Shown: piece by piece, positions 41,300 to 53,528 of the stretch
Layout: every line of letters begins with the position of its first letter
Numbering within the stretch: the stretch's first letter is position 1
Origin: Anastrepha obliqua
Lineage: Eukaryota > Arthropoda > Insecta > Diptera > Tephritidae
NCBI RefSeq assembly: GCF_027943255.1
Contig: NC_072896.1
Span: forward strand, 119,629,879-119,693,878
Direction of reading: 5' to 3'
Length of the DNA: 64,000 nt
Made by a program: the position numbers and the translations under genes
The notes under the pieces: generated by a model
Database searches by the model: none
The model's input: the letters and a program-made list of their open reading frames with translations, nothing else
Told to the model about the DNA's origin: nothing

Positions 41300-43380
41300 T
41301 AACCCGAAATAATCAGAAAATTTTAATGAATATAAGCAACTCTGGAACATCTTTAATGAAAAATAAAAATATTTTCAACTGTAGGCAAAACTCTCGAAGT
41401 CAGTATTCTTTACTGCTCTGAAAACACACAGCCTCCCCAAGTGTTGTAGATTTTCTACTGGGCTATGCTCCATCAACCATCCAAGTGTGTATGTGCGAAA
41501 ATATGCTGTATAAAGTAGAACTGGAGCTCTTTCAAGAGCTATGAGAAGTGCATATGAACTAAACCAATATAAAAATACGTGTGTGTTGGTATGTGTGTAT
41601 ACATACTAAACAGATACCGCACTAAAGCCACTGAAGTACTAAAAGCCAAATATAAACAAAGCCAAACAGTATCTGACTGCTACACGGCAACGTACGCTAC
41701 AACGTACTCTCTATTTACAAGCAAACAGCACAACACACAAAAAAAATGCAAATGAACGAAGTGAAAACAATCAAAGCAGACAATCCTCCGGATAGATCAG
41801 GAGAATGAGATGGGTGGAGATTAAGCTGAGCCTCACTCAAGTTGAAGCAGAGGCTGAAGCGTTTTTCAAAGAAAATGCAAACAAAATAAAATAAAATAAT
41901 AAGTAGTATTAATATATACGTACCTATGTATGTATAAGCTAAATAATAATAATCATAGCTGAGTTGAGTAAGAGGCATAAAAGAAGCAGCAGCGGCAAAA
42001 TTAAAAGTTAAAGCGACAAGAGGAATAAGCACTGCCACCAAGAACAAGCAACTGCATCAATAGCGAGGTTGTGGAGCCAATGGAGGTGGAAGTGGAACTG
42101 GCAGTAGATGCAGCGCAGTGGAGGATGAGGCATCAGCATTTACATCAGCATCAAGAACAACACAGAAGCGACAGCTAAGCAGCAAAATAACTCGTATTAA
42201 TATTAATAATAATAATGGGCTAGTCTCTTGACTCGAAACTGAGTGGCTGAATGATTGTCTGAACAATGTGGAGACGAGTGTACAAACAAAAGAATATTCC
42301 ACCAGGAGGAGCTGCTTAATTGAAGGCATTCATTCGACGAACCCTGTAGGAAAATGCGTTAGTATACAACTTGGTGTCCTTGACGCTGTACATAACCTTT
42401 TCAATGGCTTGTCGGTGTCATTATAGGTATTAGGTGAAGTAAAAAGTTCGGAGCGTTTTATGCTAAATGTCCTTAGGCAGCCATTTGCCGATGTAGATAT
42501 GTACTTTAGGCCTTACCGAAAAAGGAATGGTTTTCTTTTTTTGTTTTTGTTTTCGAAAGTAGGGCCCGCGGTTTAACATTTTTATCTTCGGCATTTACAG
42601 GCCGATGTTTTATATACAAAATATGGCTTCCAGTCGAGTAGCAAAGCTGCTCAGCAAATATTTGTTAAATAATGTATAATTGTACTAATTCTCATAAAAC
42701 AAATAAAAAACAAAATAAAAATATGATAAAAAAAAAACTATATATAAATAAAAACATTTAAAATTATTTTCCAAAAAAATTTTGTTTTGCCGTACACTGT
42801 AGAAAAGTTTGAGATGAAAAGGTCTGCATAAAAATATTTGAAATCTTATCAACGTGCAACTCAGCCAATTCTTACCGATTTAGACTTCTAAGATATCAAT
42901 GGAAATGTTCCATCTCATTCATTTTCCTTTTTTTCATCCTTTTATTCGGTTTTTCGCCAATGTCAGCTTCTGCAATGCATGCACGACACTTTTTTTTAAA
43001 TGCAGCAAATGCGCGAAACCGTCAAAACAAAATTATCAGAAATCAGCGAGCATTTTAAGTCACTTTAAACGTGCACTTCACTATAAAATTGCGTAACCAT
43101 TTTTTTATGTTTTTGCTTTTAATTCTGATTAAAAAAATTGAGATTTTTATGAAAATTTTTCGAATTTTCATACACCTTATACCAAAAATTTTAATTTGTC
43201 TGATATTTGTTGCAAAATGAACTACTGTTTTGCATAAATTATGGAAAATTAAAAAAAGGGAAATGTAGTCAAAATATTATTTCTATTTGTTCTGCCTTGG
43301 ATTTCTTTTTTTATAATTCCGTACAAAATTTGAAACTTTGAATTAAGTGGTTTTTGTTATACTGGTATAATATTTGTTTT
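41300..43380. other. non-coding DNA
   Basis: No recognisable genes. Purine-rich 41700-42320 gives long antisense open frames of low complexity. Text at 43030-43090 (CAAAATTATCAGAAATCAGC) is similar to 25047 and 44090 and marks an unclassified dispersed repeat. Confidence 0.45.
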
Positions 43381-43383
43381 TAC

Positions 43384-43590
43384 TTAATTCTTTTTTTATT
43401 ATTATTGCCTATTTTTATTTAATTATTTTTTGTTTTTTTTATTATTATTTTTTTATTATATTTTTATTTTTTTATAAATATTTTTATTTCTTTAATTATA
43501 GTTCATACTGGGTATATACATTGTATAATAATAAAAAAACTAAAAAATAATTAAATAAAAATAGGCAATAATAATAAAAAAAGAATGAAG
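43384..43590. repeat. Large inverted repeat (about 48-nt arms)
   Basis: The left arm 43384-43432 (TTAATTCTTTTTTTATTATT, then ATTGCCTATTTTTATTTAAT) reappears as its complement at about 43540-43588 with only one or two differences. The arms are about 107 bp apart. RNA from either strand could fold into a long hairpin. A solo GGTGGCGC MITE end lies 65 bp to the right. Confidence 0.8.
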
Positions 43591-43654
43591 TGAAAAACAT
43601 TAAAGAAAAATATATAAATAAAAATAAAAAATGAATAAAAAAATAAAAAATTAT

Positions 43655-43675
43655 CAGGTGGCGCAAAATTAATCA
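43655..43675. mobile_element. GGTGGCGC MITE, solo end
   Basis: AGGTGGCGCAAAATTAATCA is the terminal repeat of the MITE seen complete at 30293 and 60740; no partner end nearby. Confidence 0.6.
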
Positions 43676-43699
43676 CTCTGTTCCTACCAGCTATACCAA

Positions 43700-46600
43700 A
43701 GGTGGCGATCGTTCCACGTGGATAGGAATTCTGGGCTAAAAACCTTTTACCTCTGAATCGAATAATGTTAATTATAATTCATACTACAAATAAACCCATT
43801 TAATTCAAAGTTTCAAACTTATAAAAGAATTATAAACAAATCGGCCAAACTTCATTAAAATAAAATTTTTTAGTCACAATGTAAAGAAACAATTTTTGGA
43901 AAAATTTCAAAATTAAAAACAAAAAAAATGGAAAAACTCTGAGTATGCAGTTGTACAGCCTATTACATTTTATGCAGTTTTATAGCCCCTTTCAATTTTG
44001 ATAATTTTTTTTGCTGACGATGTAGTTAATTTTCCTCCATATAACGAATGCTCGAAATTTTTTATTGCACAAGACAGCCGGCCAACAAAATTATCGAAAA
44101 TCAATGCGATTTTTGAGCCACTTCACACTTTTATTTTCTTATACCAGAAATCATTGGTCTATACAACTGCATACTAGAAATTTTAGTCAAGTTATTATAA
44201 TTAAAAAATTTTAAATTTACCTAAAATTTTTTATTTTTTTTTATTCTTATAAATTTTAAAATTTGAGTTGCATCATTTTTGTTGTAGTAAATAAAATAAT
44301 ACAAATTAAATGAAAAGCAAATTAAAAAGCGCTGCTAGTTTTGTGAACACAGGTGTATATGTGCATTGCGTTGGTTCATACTAAGTGGCGGTGTAAAAGT
44401 GGCATTATGCTTAAAAAAATCTTTCACAGGTTTTCTGTCGGCTTCTGAGATCAAGCTTCGTAGCGTTGAAAAAAAAAAGTTTAATAGATTTGTTTAGATA
44501 TTTACTCGATGGTAGGTGATGCCACGACCAATTTCGAAAATAAAAGTTTTCTGTCTCTAAAATTATGCTGTGACTTATTGTTGTAATTACTGAAAAATTA
44601 TATTTTTTTGCATTTTTGTAAATCACCATTAAATGTACAATAAGTTTCGCGCTTATGGCATTTTCAACACCAACCTGTTTTCGGTCAAGAGCAACATCCT
44701 ACATTTAAGTACTAGGTCGAGTCCATTTATTTCACTTTGAACCCGATATACCATTTATGTAAACAGGCGGACCGGCAGACATAACTTGGATCGATTCCTC
44801 TCGATTTGACCCAGAATGTTTGCTTCACTGGCTCTTCCTGCAGGGTATAGGCAACCGCTACACTGCTACACACACACTACCTCTATAAAAGAAATATATG
44901 AGCGATATGAGATACGTTTAACGGTTTGCACGTTAACCTATTTCTTGCTATCGGCACCAATTAGACACAATCGCTTAAGCTTCTCACATCTCGAGCAAGT
45001 CAAACACTTTTCGACAAGAATCAAACCTCATTAATTCAGCATACAAACGAGCATAAAAGTGAAGTAAAATGCTTTCAACGCTAAGAACGCTAAATGAGGG
45101 CGATATCAATAGCAATGAGCCAATATACATACATACATGTGTGCATGCGTGTGTGCGTGTGTGTGTTTTTGTGTGCGCCCATTTGGCGAGGGGGTGTAAC
45201 GTAAAAAGCATAAAAACTCTGGATGGATTCTTGAAAGAACGAACAGATGTATTGTCGTTGTGGTTTAAGTAGATTGAGTTGATAGAGAGTATTAAATAAA
45301 AGGAACTACTTACTATATAAACCACACATAAAAGCTAACCACCAGTGAAGTAACTCATATGCTGATGAAAGAGACATTCAAGCGCATGCACAGAGAAACT
45401 CACATACGAGCCATCCACACCCATCCATCAACAGTAGAGCATTAACCAAAGTGCTTCTACGCATGTATGTATGTATGTATGTATATATGTATTAGTGTTG
45501 AAAGCAGCTGCAGTCACATTCGCAGTCGCTGTGTCAGCATTCGCAATGGATGCTTTTGTTGCTTCTACCGCTGGTGCTGCTGCGGCTGGTCCTTCTTCTA
45601 GGCCATCCTCTCTGCCTGTCCACACTCATGCATGGGAGCGAGTAAATGTATGCACATATATTTGTATAAAATTGTGTGTATGGCTGTTAGTCTGGCATTG
45701 TGGAGGTCGTAGTATTGCTGGCCCACGCACTCCATGCATTTAATGCACATTTAATGGCTAATAAGTGTGTGAAAATGAGCTGAATAAAAATGTTCAAAGA
45801 AATACGAAACGGCAGGCAAATTAGTAATCGAGTAGTACGAGTGCGTATAAGTACATGTAAGTAGTAGTGCTGTGGTGCTTGAAGGCAGTGGTTTTATGTT
45901 CTAAAAAAAAGGTGAGAGATGGGTAAAAAATAAAATAATTACAATTGTCGTAAATGAATGTGGAAATGCGATTTTCATGCTCATTGGCACACCAGTTTGT
46001 GGCAAAATCCGAAATTCAATAAAATTTTAGTAAAAAGAAATGCTTCAACCATTTGCAATACAATATTCTATACATGTGAAGCTCTTCAAGATTTCCATGA
46101 CATCTGTGGTATTTGTGGCTAGTCTAGATTTACATTTCACCTTCCAAGAAACAACACACGAAAAGAAAAATGATTTTGATTCAGTTCAAAAACGCGCATT
46201 TTTCAAAAACAAAAAATAAAACTCAAAGGTGTAGAGAGCCTATTTCTAAATCTATTTCATGACCCTGAAATTAATCCACTGCTGATGCAATGCATTTAAA
46301 CTAGTAATTCATCTTATTTTCGAAACACTTTTTAAAGCGTTCACCCTAACGCCGTGCTGATAAAAGCACTGCAAGTGAGGCCAGAACCGGAGTTGTGTAC
46401 AGATTATGCAATGTTAGAATTTTTTAGAGGCTGCAGGACCATATCTGACGAAGCAGGAGGGGTAATAGCAGGTAGAATCGCCCTCGATATAACGGTAAAA
46501 TGCGTGAAACAAAAATACCAGCATGCAAAAACGCGCTGGGGGCGGCAGTAAGATTTATAACGATTACAATTTTGAAAAAAAAATTTTAGAGCGAAAATAT

Positions 46601-46750
46601 TTAATTGAGCTTTACAAATTATGTGTCCGTTTAACTTTAACTGAAAGGTGCAAAGCACTTTTTTCATTTAAAATACCTTATAATCAAAGCAACGCAAATT
46701 ATGCTCTTCAAAACTTATTTCAAGCGCTTAAAACATTCCATTAACTACTC
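43700..46750. other. non-coding DNA
   Basis: AT-rich with CATA/TATG and GT microsatellites at 45125-45165 and 45460-45492. A 65-residue frame at 46354-46551 shows no clear family. The segment 43920-44060 has the CTGAGTATGCAGTTGTACAG motif of the dispersed repeat. Confidence 0.45.
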
Positions 46751-46757
46751 AACATGG

Positions 46758-47055
46758 CGACCGCCGTAGCCGAATGGGTTGGTGCGTGACTCCCATTCGG
46801 AATTCACAGAGAGAACGTTGGTTCGAATCTCGGTGAAACACCAAAATTTAGAAAAACATTTTTCTAATAGCGGTCACCGCTCGGCAGGCAATGGCAAGAC
46901 CTCGAGTGTATTTCTGCCATGAAAAAAGCTCCCCATAAAAATATCTGCCGTTTGGAGTCGGCTTGAAACTGTACGTCCCTCCATTTGTGGAACAACATCA
47001 AGACGCACACCACAAATAGGAGGAGGAGCTCGGCCAAACACCCAGAAAGGGTGTG
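46758..47055 (+). repeat. tRNA-derived SINE, full-length
   Basis: The head GACCGCCGTAGCCGAATGGG contains an A-box-like TAGCCGAATGGG and is followed about 45 nt later by a B-box, GGTTCGAATCTCGGTG. The body has TTTCTAATAGCGGTCACCGC, GGCAGGCAATGGCAAGAC, GAGTGTATTTCTGCCATG, AAGCTCC, ATCTGCCGTTTGGAGTCGGC, TTGTGGAACAACATCAAGAC and ends AGCTCGGCCAAACACCCAGA plus AGGGTGTG. It is about 298 bp. Other copies lie at 13240, 30507, 40292, 49763 and 57800, which makes this the reference copy of the window. Confidence 0.9.
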
Positions 47056-47059
47056 ATCT

Positions 47060-48060
47060 GATTCATTACAGGTAGCCCTAAGCTAGACACAAAATGAAAA
47101 ATGATGACGAGCACGATAAGCTAAACGTATTTTGTGACTATATTTCCCCCCTAACATATGCCGCCAAACTTTGTAAGATCGTAAATTTAGTTTTCAAAAT
47201 ATTGCAATGAAACCAGTTTTAAGTTTAAGAGAAAGTAAATATTTAGAATCATTAGTTTTTTAAAACAAGCTGCTCTTGAGTTAGCTGCCTTCATTTGCTT
47301 CACCAAACTACACAAAACGTTTACTCACCTTTGTTGATGTCATCGCGCATCTTGAAGTCTTTAACACTTAGCTTGAAAAACGGTTGAACGTTTATCTCCA
47401 CAAATAAATATTTGAAAACTGTTAAGGAACTGTCACACGTTTCGATGCATTACTCATACGCTTAAAAAAATATTTGAGTTTATTTGTCATTTGTTGTACT
47501 TTCCCAGCAAGAAGGGGTAGGTCTTCTTTTTCGTTTTTCATTTATTTTTATATGTTTAGGTGTATTTGTAGGCAGATATCATTGCAGGCATTACCACTTT
47601 CTTTGCTTTAAAGTTAAAGGGAAAAGACGTTTATTTATGTATTTCCACGGCTTATCGATGGAGAATATTTATTATTTCACACACATACAGACACTTAAAC
47701 AAATAGCAGCGCCGTATTTAGTTAATGAACGTGCGTTAAGAATTTTTATAATATGATGGATATGCATGCGTGTATGTGTAGATCCTTATAAATGTACTTG
47801 AAATATGTAAATATGAATGTTTGTGCGGATGCATGAGCTCTTGATAACATAATTCAATAATTTACTGTCAAACGAGTGTATGTGGATAAGTACATTTGTG
47901 CTGTATTGACGTAAATGGATAAATTTATATCTTACCTACCGCCGCACTGTTGCGTTGGCGCATTCCCATGGTTATGCGAGTACAAAAGCACACATACATA
48001 CGTCTGAGTTCACAATTATAGCAGCGCGACATATTGCAAAGTTTCGACTGTTTATTTATT
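47060..48060. other. non-coding DNA
   Basis: No gene, RNA or transposon end recognised. Confidence 0.5.
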
Positions 48061-48119
48061 TTGAATACATTTTTTTGTTTTTGTAAATATTTTTTTTTTA
48101 GTTTTTATAAAAAATATAG

Positions 48120-49560
48120 TTCATACTACAATGAAAACCATATAACTCAAAGTTCAAAAAATCAACAAATTTTGATTAAACTTCGAACTTTTTAAAGAAT
48201 TAAAAAAACACTATAAAAGTGCTTCCAAATTTCAAACTTTTTAGTTAGAATTAAAAAACAATCAACAAATTTTCATCAAATTTCAAACTTTTTAGTCGGA
48301 ATTCAAAAACAAAAATTAACAAATTTTCAGCATATTTCAGAATTAAAAAAAATCCAAATTTTTTATCAAATTGCAAACTTTTAATCAATAAATTTCAAAC
48401 TCTTTTGTCTGAATTAGAAAAAAACCCCCAAACAATTTTTATGATATTTCAAACTTTTAAATCAGAATTTAAAAAAATTCAACAAATTTTCATCAAATTT
48501 CAAACTTCTTAATCAGAATTAAAAAACAAAAAAAAAAGTGCATCAAAATTTCAAACTTTTTAGTCAGAACTCAAAAAAAAAAAGCACAATTTTCATCAAA
48601 TTTTAAATTTTTTAGTCGGAATTAAAAAAAATCAACAAATTTTCATCAAATTTCAAACTTTTTAGTAGGAAATAAAAAAAATCAACAAATTTTCATCAAA
48701 TTCCAAACTTTGTAGTCAGAATTGAAAAAAAAATCCACAACTTTCAGCAAATTTAAATTTTTTTAGTCAGAAATAAAGAAGAAAAAAAAACAACAAATTT
48801 TCATAAAATTTCAAACTTTTTAGTCAGAATTCAAAAAAAAATTAGAAAGTTTCATTAGATTTCATTTCAGAATTGAAAAAAAAATTCAACAAATTTTCAT
48901 CAAATTTCAACTTTTGTAGACAGAATTAAAAAAAAAATCAACACATTTTCATCAAATTTCCAACTTTTTAGTCAAAATTAAAAAATAAATTCAAAAAATT
49001 TTCATCAAATTTCAAACTTTTTAGTCAGAATTCAAAAAAAAAACAAAAAATTTTCATAAAATTTCAAACTTTTTAGTTGGAATTTAAAAAAATCAACAAA
49101 TTTTCATCAAATTTCAAACTTTTTAGTCAGAATTCTAAAACAAATTTCAAAGTTTCATCAGATTTCATTTCAGAATTGAAAAAAAATCAACAAATTTTCA
49201 TCAAATTTCCAACTTTTTAGTCAAAATTAAAAAATAAATTCAACAAACTTTCATCAAATTTCAAACTTTTTAGTAAGAATTCAAAAAAAAATCCACAACT
49301 TTCAGCAAATTTAAAACTTTTTAGTCAGAATAAAAGAAAAAAAACAAAAAAATTTTCATAAAATTTCAAACTTTTAAATCAGAACTAAAAAAAATCAACA
49401 AATTTCATCAAATTTCAAACTTTTTAGTCAGAATTAAAAAAAAAATTAACAAATTTCATCAAATTTCAAACTTTTTAATCAGAATTAAAAAAAAAAAATC
49501 AACAAAGTTTCATCAAATTTTAAATAATTTAGACAGAATTAAAAAAACAAAAACAACATC
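48120..49560. repeat. Minisatellite, ~45-55-bp unit, about 28 copies
   Basis: The unit reads roughly TCAACAAATTTTCATCAAAT, TTCAAACTTTTTAGTCAGAA, TTAAAAAAA, with variable A-runs. It is repeated over 1.4 kb with point changes, small indels and occasional shorter units (for example CATTAGATTTCATTTCAGAA). Single related units occur near 32900-33140 and 34540. There is no open reading frame of note. Regular spacing and a shared consensus show this is a true tandem array rather than general AT-richness. Confidence 0.93.
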
Positions 49561-49569
49561 AAAAATCAA

Positions 49570-49758
49570 GAACAGGTTGGAGCAAGGAGCACTCGGAGTC
49601 CTGCTCCCCGTAGTACCGAGATTAAGTCTTCGATCAGATCTCATACACGCAGATTACTACCTTAAACCTCGGCACTGGCAACCCTTGTTTGGAGTTTAGT
49701 CGCCTTTTATGAGAGACATACCTTTCCCTGTCATACATCAAGCCACATTCGACAAGCA
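49570..49758. repeat. possible LINE 3' end
   Basis: The text GGCAACCCTTGTTTGGAGTT, TAGTCGCCTTTTATGAGAGA resembles the conserved GTCGCCTYTTAYGA tail of several insect LINEs. No coding part is attached. Weak. Confidence 0.3.
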
Positions 49759-49762
49759 TGAA

Positions 49763-49815
49763 GCTCGGCCAAACACCTAACAGAAGTGTACGACCAATTA
49801 TTTATTTACTTTATA
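49763..49815 (+). repeat. SINE 3' tail fragment
   Basis: GCTCGGCCAAACACCTAACA, GAAGTGTACGACCAATTATT matches the end of the SINE family (GCTCGGCCAAACACCC...GTACGCGCCAATTAT). Head and body are missing. Confidence 0.6.
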
Positions 49816-49819
49816 TTAC

Positions 49820-50110
49820 AAAGTATATAAGTTTGTTAAGGGGTGACATACGTCCAGAATTTTCAAAAAATCTATTTTTTTTATTCTTTATAGTTTTAGG
49901 TGTGTTTCTGTGGAAGTCGATTGTAAAAATTCCCCATAGGTACAAAGTTATGGTAGAAAATATAACTGCCCGACCGTCTTGAGCGAAATGCACTTGAAAG
50001 TTTAAACTCGTAGTTTTCGAAACTACTTTTTCCGACGCGGTCTGCATGATAACTCATACAGTTTTTAATATATTTTGATGCGTTTTTTTATAAGTTTATT
50101 AATTACAATA
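49820..50110. other. possible solo end of a TTAA element
   Basis: TTAAGGGGTGACATACGTCC at 49836 resembles the ends of the TTAA-flanked MITEs, but no matching right end was found. Confidence 0.3.
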
Positions 50111-50119
50111 GAGAATATT

Positions 50120-51555
50120 TTTTAAATAAATAAAAAATTAATTAACGCACCACATTTCTATGGCCGCCGCTGTACGTTTGTTTGCTTATTTGTGGTCGCA
50201 TGAGTGCGGCTGATTGTGTATGAGGAGCTGCATGTTTGAAGGTTTTTCCTGTTTGCAGCTGCGCACCTTTGTGGGTCTTTGCGTCTTGGGAAAAGGGTGT
50301 GTGTATGTGTAGTGTTGTTGTTTTTATTTGTATTTTTATTTTTGTGGGGCAAATAGCATTAGCATATATCAATGCCAGCGCAAATAAATCATTAATAAAA
50401 TTTGTTCTCTTCTCCTCTTTTTCTGTGTATGTTACAGTTACGGCAGAGCAAGCAATAAGAGCACCACGACCACCATTACCAGCAACAACAACAACCATAA
50501 CGAGAAGGTAAATAACGAAAGAAAAATCAACTACAGTAGGAAAGTATACATTCAGTCTACTGCTTGCTTGCACACTGCACTCCGACGACGCTTACGCACA
50601 CGGCAGTTTTGCTACGCCGGCCGCGCTTTGGAATGTTGTACGAGTACATATTTGCCCCGTATTTTGTTGCTGGCAGTGACAAGCCGACATGCAACTGACT
50701 CGACTGAAGTGACTTTGGTTGGCCAACAGCATACAGCATACTTGTGCAGTAGTTTTGTTTGTGTGTGTGTGTGTGTGCATTGCTGCATGCAAACAAACGT
50801 GAAGTAGAAGTGAGCCGGAAGGCAGCGCACAAGCAGAGAGTGTCGTTTTATCAGCGTGAATAAATTTCGAAAGAAATTTTTATCAACGTGCTACAAGTAA
50901 CAACAAAAACAAATACAAATAAAAATGAAAATAAAAATGAAGTTGAAAATAAAAGTGAAATAAAAAGTGTGCAGCAAGTAGCTGGAGCTGGAGATGAAGA
51001 ACGAAACGAGGCAAACAAATCGAATCGATACGAGTAGGCAAATTTGTTGAATTTTTGTTTTTTTTTTCTGTGATTGTTGGCATCTTTCTTTGTATGCGCT
51101 TGTGTGTGTAACAGCCATAGAAAAGCCAAACTCACCTACACATGCATGCATACGTACATATTTGTTTATATGTATGGCCAAATGCAAACAGACAAATGTC
51201 TACAACTGTAAATACGCTTATGAGAGCAGTGCAATTGAGCTGAGTGCGGCAAGAAGGAGTTGAGAAATATTGAGTCATAAAAAATATCATAAAAATGGAA
51301 AAGAGGCAGCGGGCAAATGTAGAGTGAAAATAAATGCAACCAGAAATAAGGGCTTGCGTAAACAAAATAGAAGAAATAGAAATTGAAAGTAAACTGATAC
51401 AAAAAGAAAAATAAGCAAAAATATAAATGAAGAAGTCAAAAGTGCATAAAGTAAGGTATGAAGTAGTCGCAATACGCTTGAGAAATTGAAAGTAAACTAA
51501 AACATAAAAATAGTAGAAATAAACAATAAAATAATAAAAAAAGTAAAAAGAAAAA
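50120..51555. promoter_or_regulatory. upstream region of the host gene
   Basis: Free of recognisable transposons, unlike the rest of the window, and with mixed GC content (notably 50570-50720), microsatellites (GT at 50758-50778) and purine-rich AAAATGAAAATAAAAATG tracts at 50915-51000 and 51330-51560. I read it as promoter or untranslated leader of the gene beginning downstream. No defined promoter element could be proven. Confidence 0.35.
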
Positions 51556-51559
51556 CGAA

Positions 51560-52885
51560 AAACGAAATGTGCTGAGTGATAAATTCCTCCCCCCTGCAAA
51601 TACGTTAATAAACGACGATTTGTTTAACATTTGTAGCGCGGAGCAATATTTGCTACGCTCGCTCGCCATTATTGACAACTGTAACGAAGACGCGGCGCGG
51701 CGCGGCGGTACGCCTGTCACGATCGACAGTCACGCGGCGACAGTGTCACATTGACGCAGACGGGACAGCGCAAGAAGACAGCGCTGTAGTGTTGTGCGAC
51801 GAGACAGTCAGTCAGTTTGTCAGTAAAGCAGTCAATCAATGCAAGTGGGAGCCGTGCGCGGCAGACAATCAATCGGGCTTTTAGTGCAACACAAACGCTT
51901 GCGCAGTGCATCGCACAGGCAGACAGGCAGTCAAGCAGTGAGTTTGTCACGTATTGAAGACATTCATATATGCACACATACATACATACATACATGTGTA
52001 TATTTGCAACGCTCACAACCCGGTGCACAGACTGAACCCAAGGCGAACTGAGTGAATTTGTAAACGTACAATAAATTTCTATATAAACTGTCTACTGACA
52101 ACTGAAAAGTGAATGAAAGATACAAATCGCGCACATCAACATCAGCGCAGTGGTGAATTGACAGTTTTACGAGGGGTGCATTCGACTCCAGAGGAGTGCA
52201 CATTGCAACGGTTAAAAGTGTGTGGTATTGTATTGATGAGGCGCAGCTGTATTGTGGCAAGCAAAGTATGGGAAGCGGCCTACAATAATTGTGAGTGTAA
52301 ATAAATAAAGCCGCCGACGCACTTGAAGAGCCTAACAAGCCGAAGCTAACGAGTGAACGTACAAACCTAACAAAAAAACACAAAAAACAAATCCACAAAA
52401 AAAAGCCAAAACTGCCACGCCCATACGCCCACCCGCAGACTTAACAATACAAGTATTGTTGAACGTTAGCCTCGGTCATACCACCCGCTGTTACAGCAGC
52501 GCACCACAGTGGCGCGCGCACGGTTCGGTGTTTGGAAACTTTGCTGCCAACACTACAACAACAAGCGTAAATAAATGTAATAAAAAAGTGAAAATATGCA
52601 AGTTAGTTTGTAAACAAAAAAAAAACAAAAAAAAAACACAAAAATTAAATTAATTTTAATTGTGCTCTCGCGTACTGAACGATGACATGCTATCAACATT
52701 TTACTCAACAGCACAACAACAACAGCAACCACAGCCGGAGCTATCTAACACAAACTACAGAAACTTTGAGCATAGAAAGCAATACGCGCAGTTCACCAAC
52801 AACAACAACAACAGCAGTAGTACAACAACAACATCAGCGTTCTTGTTGTTGTTTCACCACTTGAGGAACACAAATCCAATGGAAA
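51560..52885 (+). promoter_or_regulatory. probable promoter and 5' leader of the 52886 gene
   Basis: A CG-rich island (CGCGGCGCGGCGCGGCGG near 51690-51708) stands out in AT-rich surroundings. Downstream, repeated CAGTCAGTCAGT text near 51805-51840 contains TCAGT initiator-like sites. From 52100 on the sequence has the A- and CAA-rich look of long fly 5' leaders and many short upstream open frames, for example ATGGAAAATGATG just before the start. Transcription start and any leader introns cannot be fixed from sequence alone. Confidence 0.4.
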
Positions 52886-53528
52886 ATGATGTTCCACACT
52901 AGCAGCAGCAGCAGCTACAAAAGCAAAAACTATTGCAGAAGCAAACACAACGGTAATGTACTCAGCGGCGTCGACCAGAGTTTGCTGAGCGCAGTGGCCA
53001 CCACCATTGCCGCGGCGCATGTATCGGCAACCTCCGTGTTGACGCCAAAGCAACGCAGCAGCAGTTATAAGAAATATCGGCGCGCGAAACCGCTAGACGA
53101 TAGCAGCTGCGCAAGCACACACAACTTGGGCAACAACACCAACAACTGCAACAACAGCGGGAGTGAAAGTTCTATTACCACATTTTTGCCCACAACCGCA
53201 AGCACAGCATTGGTAGCAGGACCGCCCAGTGTAAGTGCGCCCACTCCAGCACGCGGCGAAAGCGCGCAATTGCATAGTCAAAGGCGCCGTGGCTCTGCGT
53301 CGCCTATCACTTGGTGGTCTGTTTTATCGTCGCCGTCGTCATCGTCGTCCACGCCAACATTACGATGGGCACTCGTCTCTGCGGCATTGGCCACCCTTTT
53401 TAGAGCTTGTGGCGCGCTCAGCTTGTCGCTATGCGTTCTATTGCTATTGCGACTAGCTCCCGCTGTCAGCGGCCTTGCGGTGGGCGTGGATACCACAAAT
53501 GCGAACATCACGGATTTGGGTAGTCCTG
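52886..53528 (+). CDS. First coding exon of an unidentified secreted or membrane protein
   Basis: The frame starts MMFHTSSSSSYKSKNYCRSK and runs 214 codons to a likely splice donor CTG|GTGGGT at 53528/53529; beyond it the frame continues only into intron-like AT-rich DNA and stops at 53591-53593. Residues 1-155 are hydrophilic, rich in Ser, Thr, Asn and Ala, with basic clusters (SYKKYRRAK, SQRRRG) and NNTNNCNNS runs. Residues about 160-196 are strongly hydrophobic (WALVSAALATLFRACGALSL, SLCVLLLLRLAPAVSG) and look like an internal signal peptide or signal anchor. The end, LAVGVDTTNANITDLG, contains an N-glycosylation sequon (NIT). Fly receptors such as Crumbs have similar long pre-signal tails, but nothing here identifies the family. 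GC content is well above the flanks, supporting a real exon. Later exons lie outside the window. Confidence 0.62.

Noticed and set aside
40845..41350. Long Phe/Leu-rich and Lys/Glu-rich open frames
   Set aside because: They are translations of a polypyrimidine tract on both strands; no domain or normal residue composition.
41715..42329. Two antisense frames of 90-110 residues
   Set aside because: Low-complexity Leu/Ile/Phe translations of purine-rich DNA, with no conserved residues.
46354..46551. 65-residue frame with LINE-like flavour (IKALQVRPEPELCTDYAM)
   Set aside because: No conserved motif beyond faint similarity; too short to assign.
46758..46850. Possible tRNA genes at SINE heads
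   Set aside because: A- and B-box-like motifs are present but acceptor and anticodon stems do not pair convincingly; the same heads recur with SINE bodies.
48120..49560. CRISPR-like array
   Set aside because: Repeats are contiguous and degenerate with no unique spacers; this is a minisatellite in an animal genome.
50142..51720. Long antisense frames (up to 155 residues)
   Set aside because: Phe/Tyr/Ile-rich translations of purine-rich A-runs; no start context, splice sites or motifs. The region is better read as upstream DNA of the 52886 gene.
52660..52902. 80-residue frame rich in Gln/Asn before the host exon
   Set aside because: CAACAA-type codon runs give open frames here in several phases; it overlaps the exon start in another frame and lacks a donor, so it is treated as leader.
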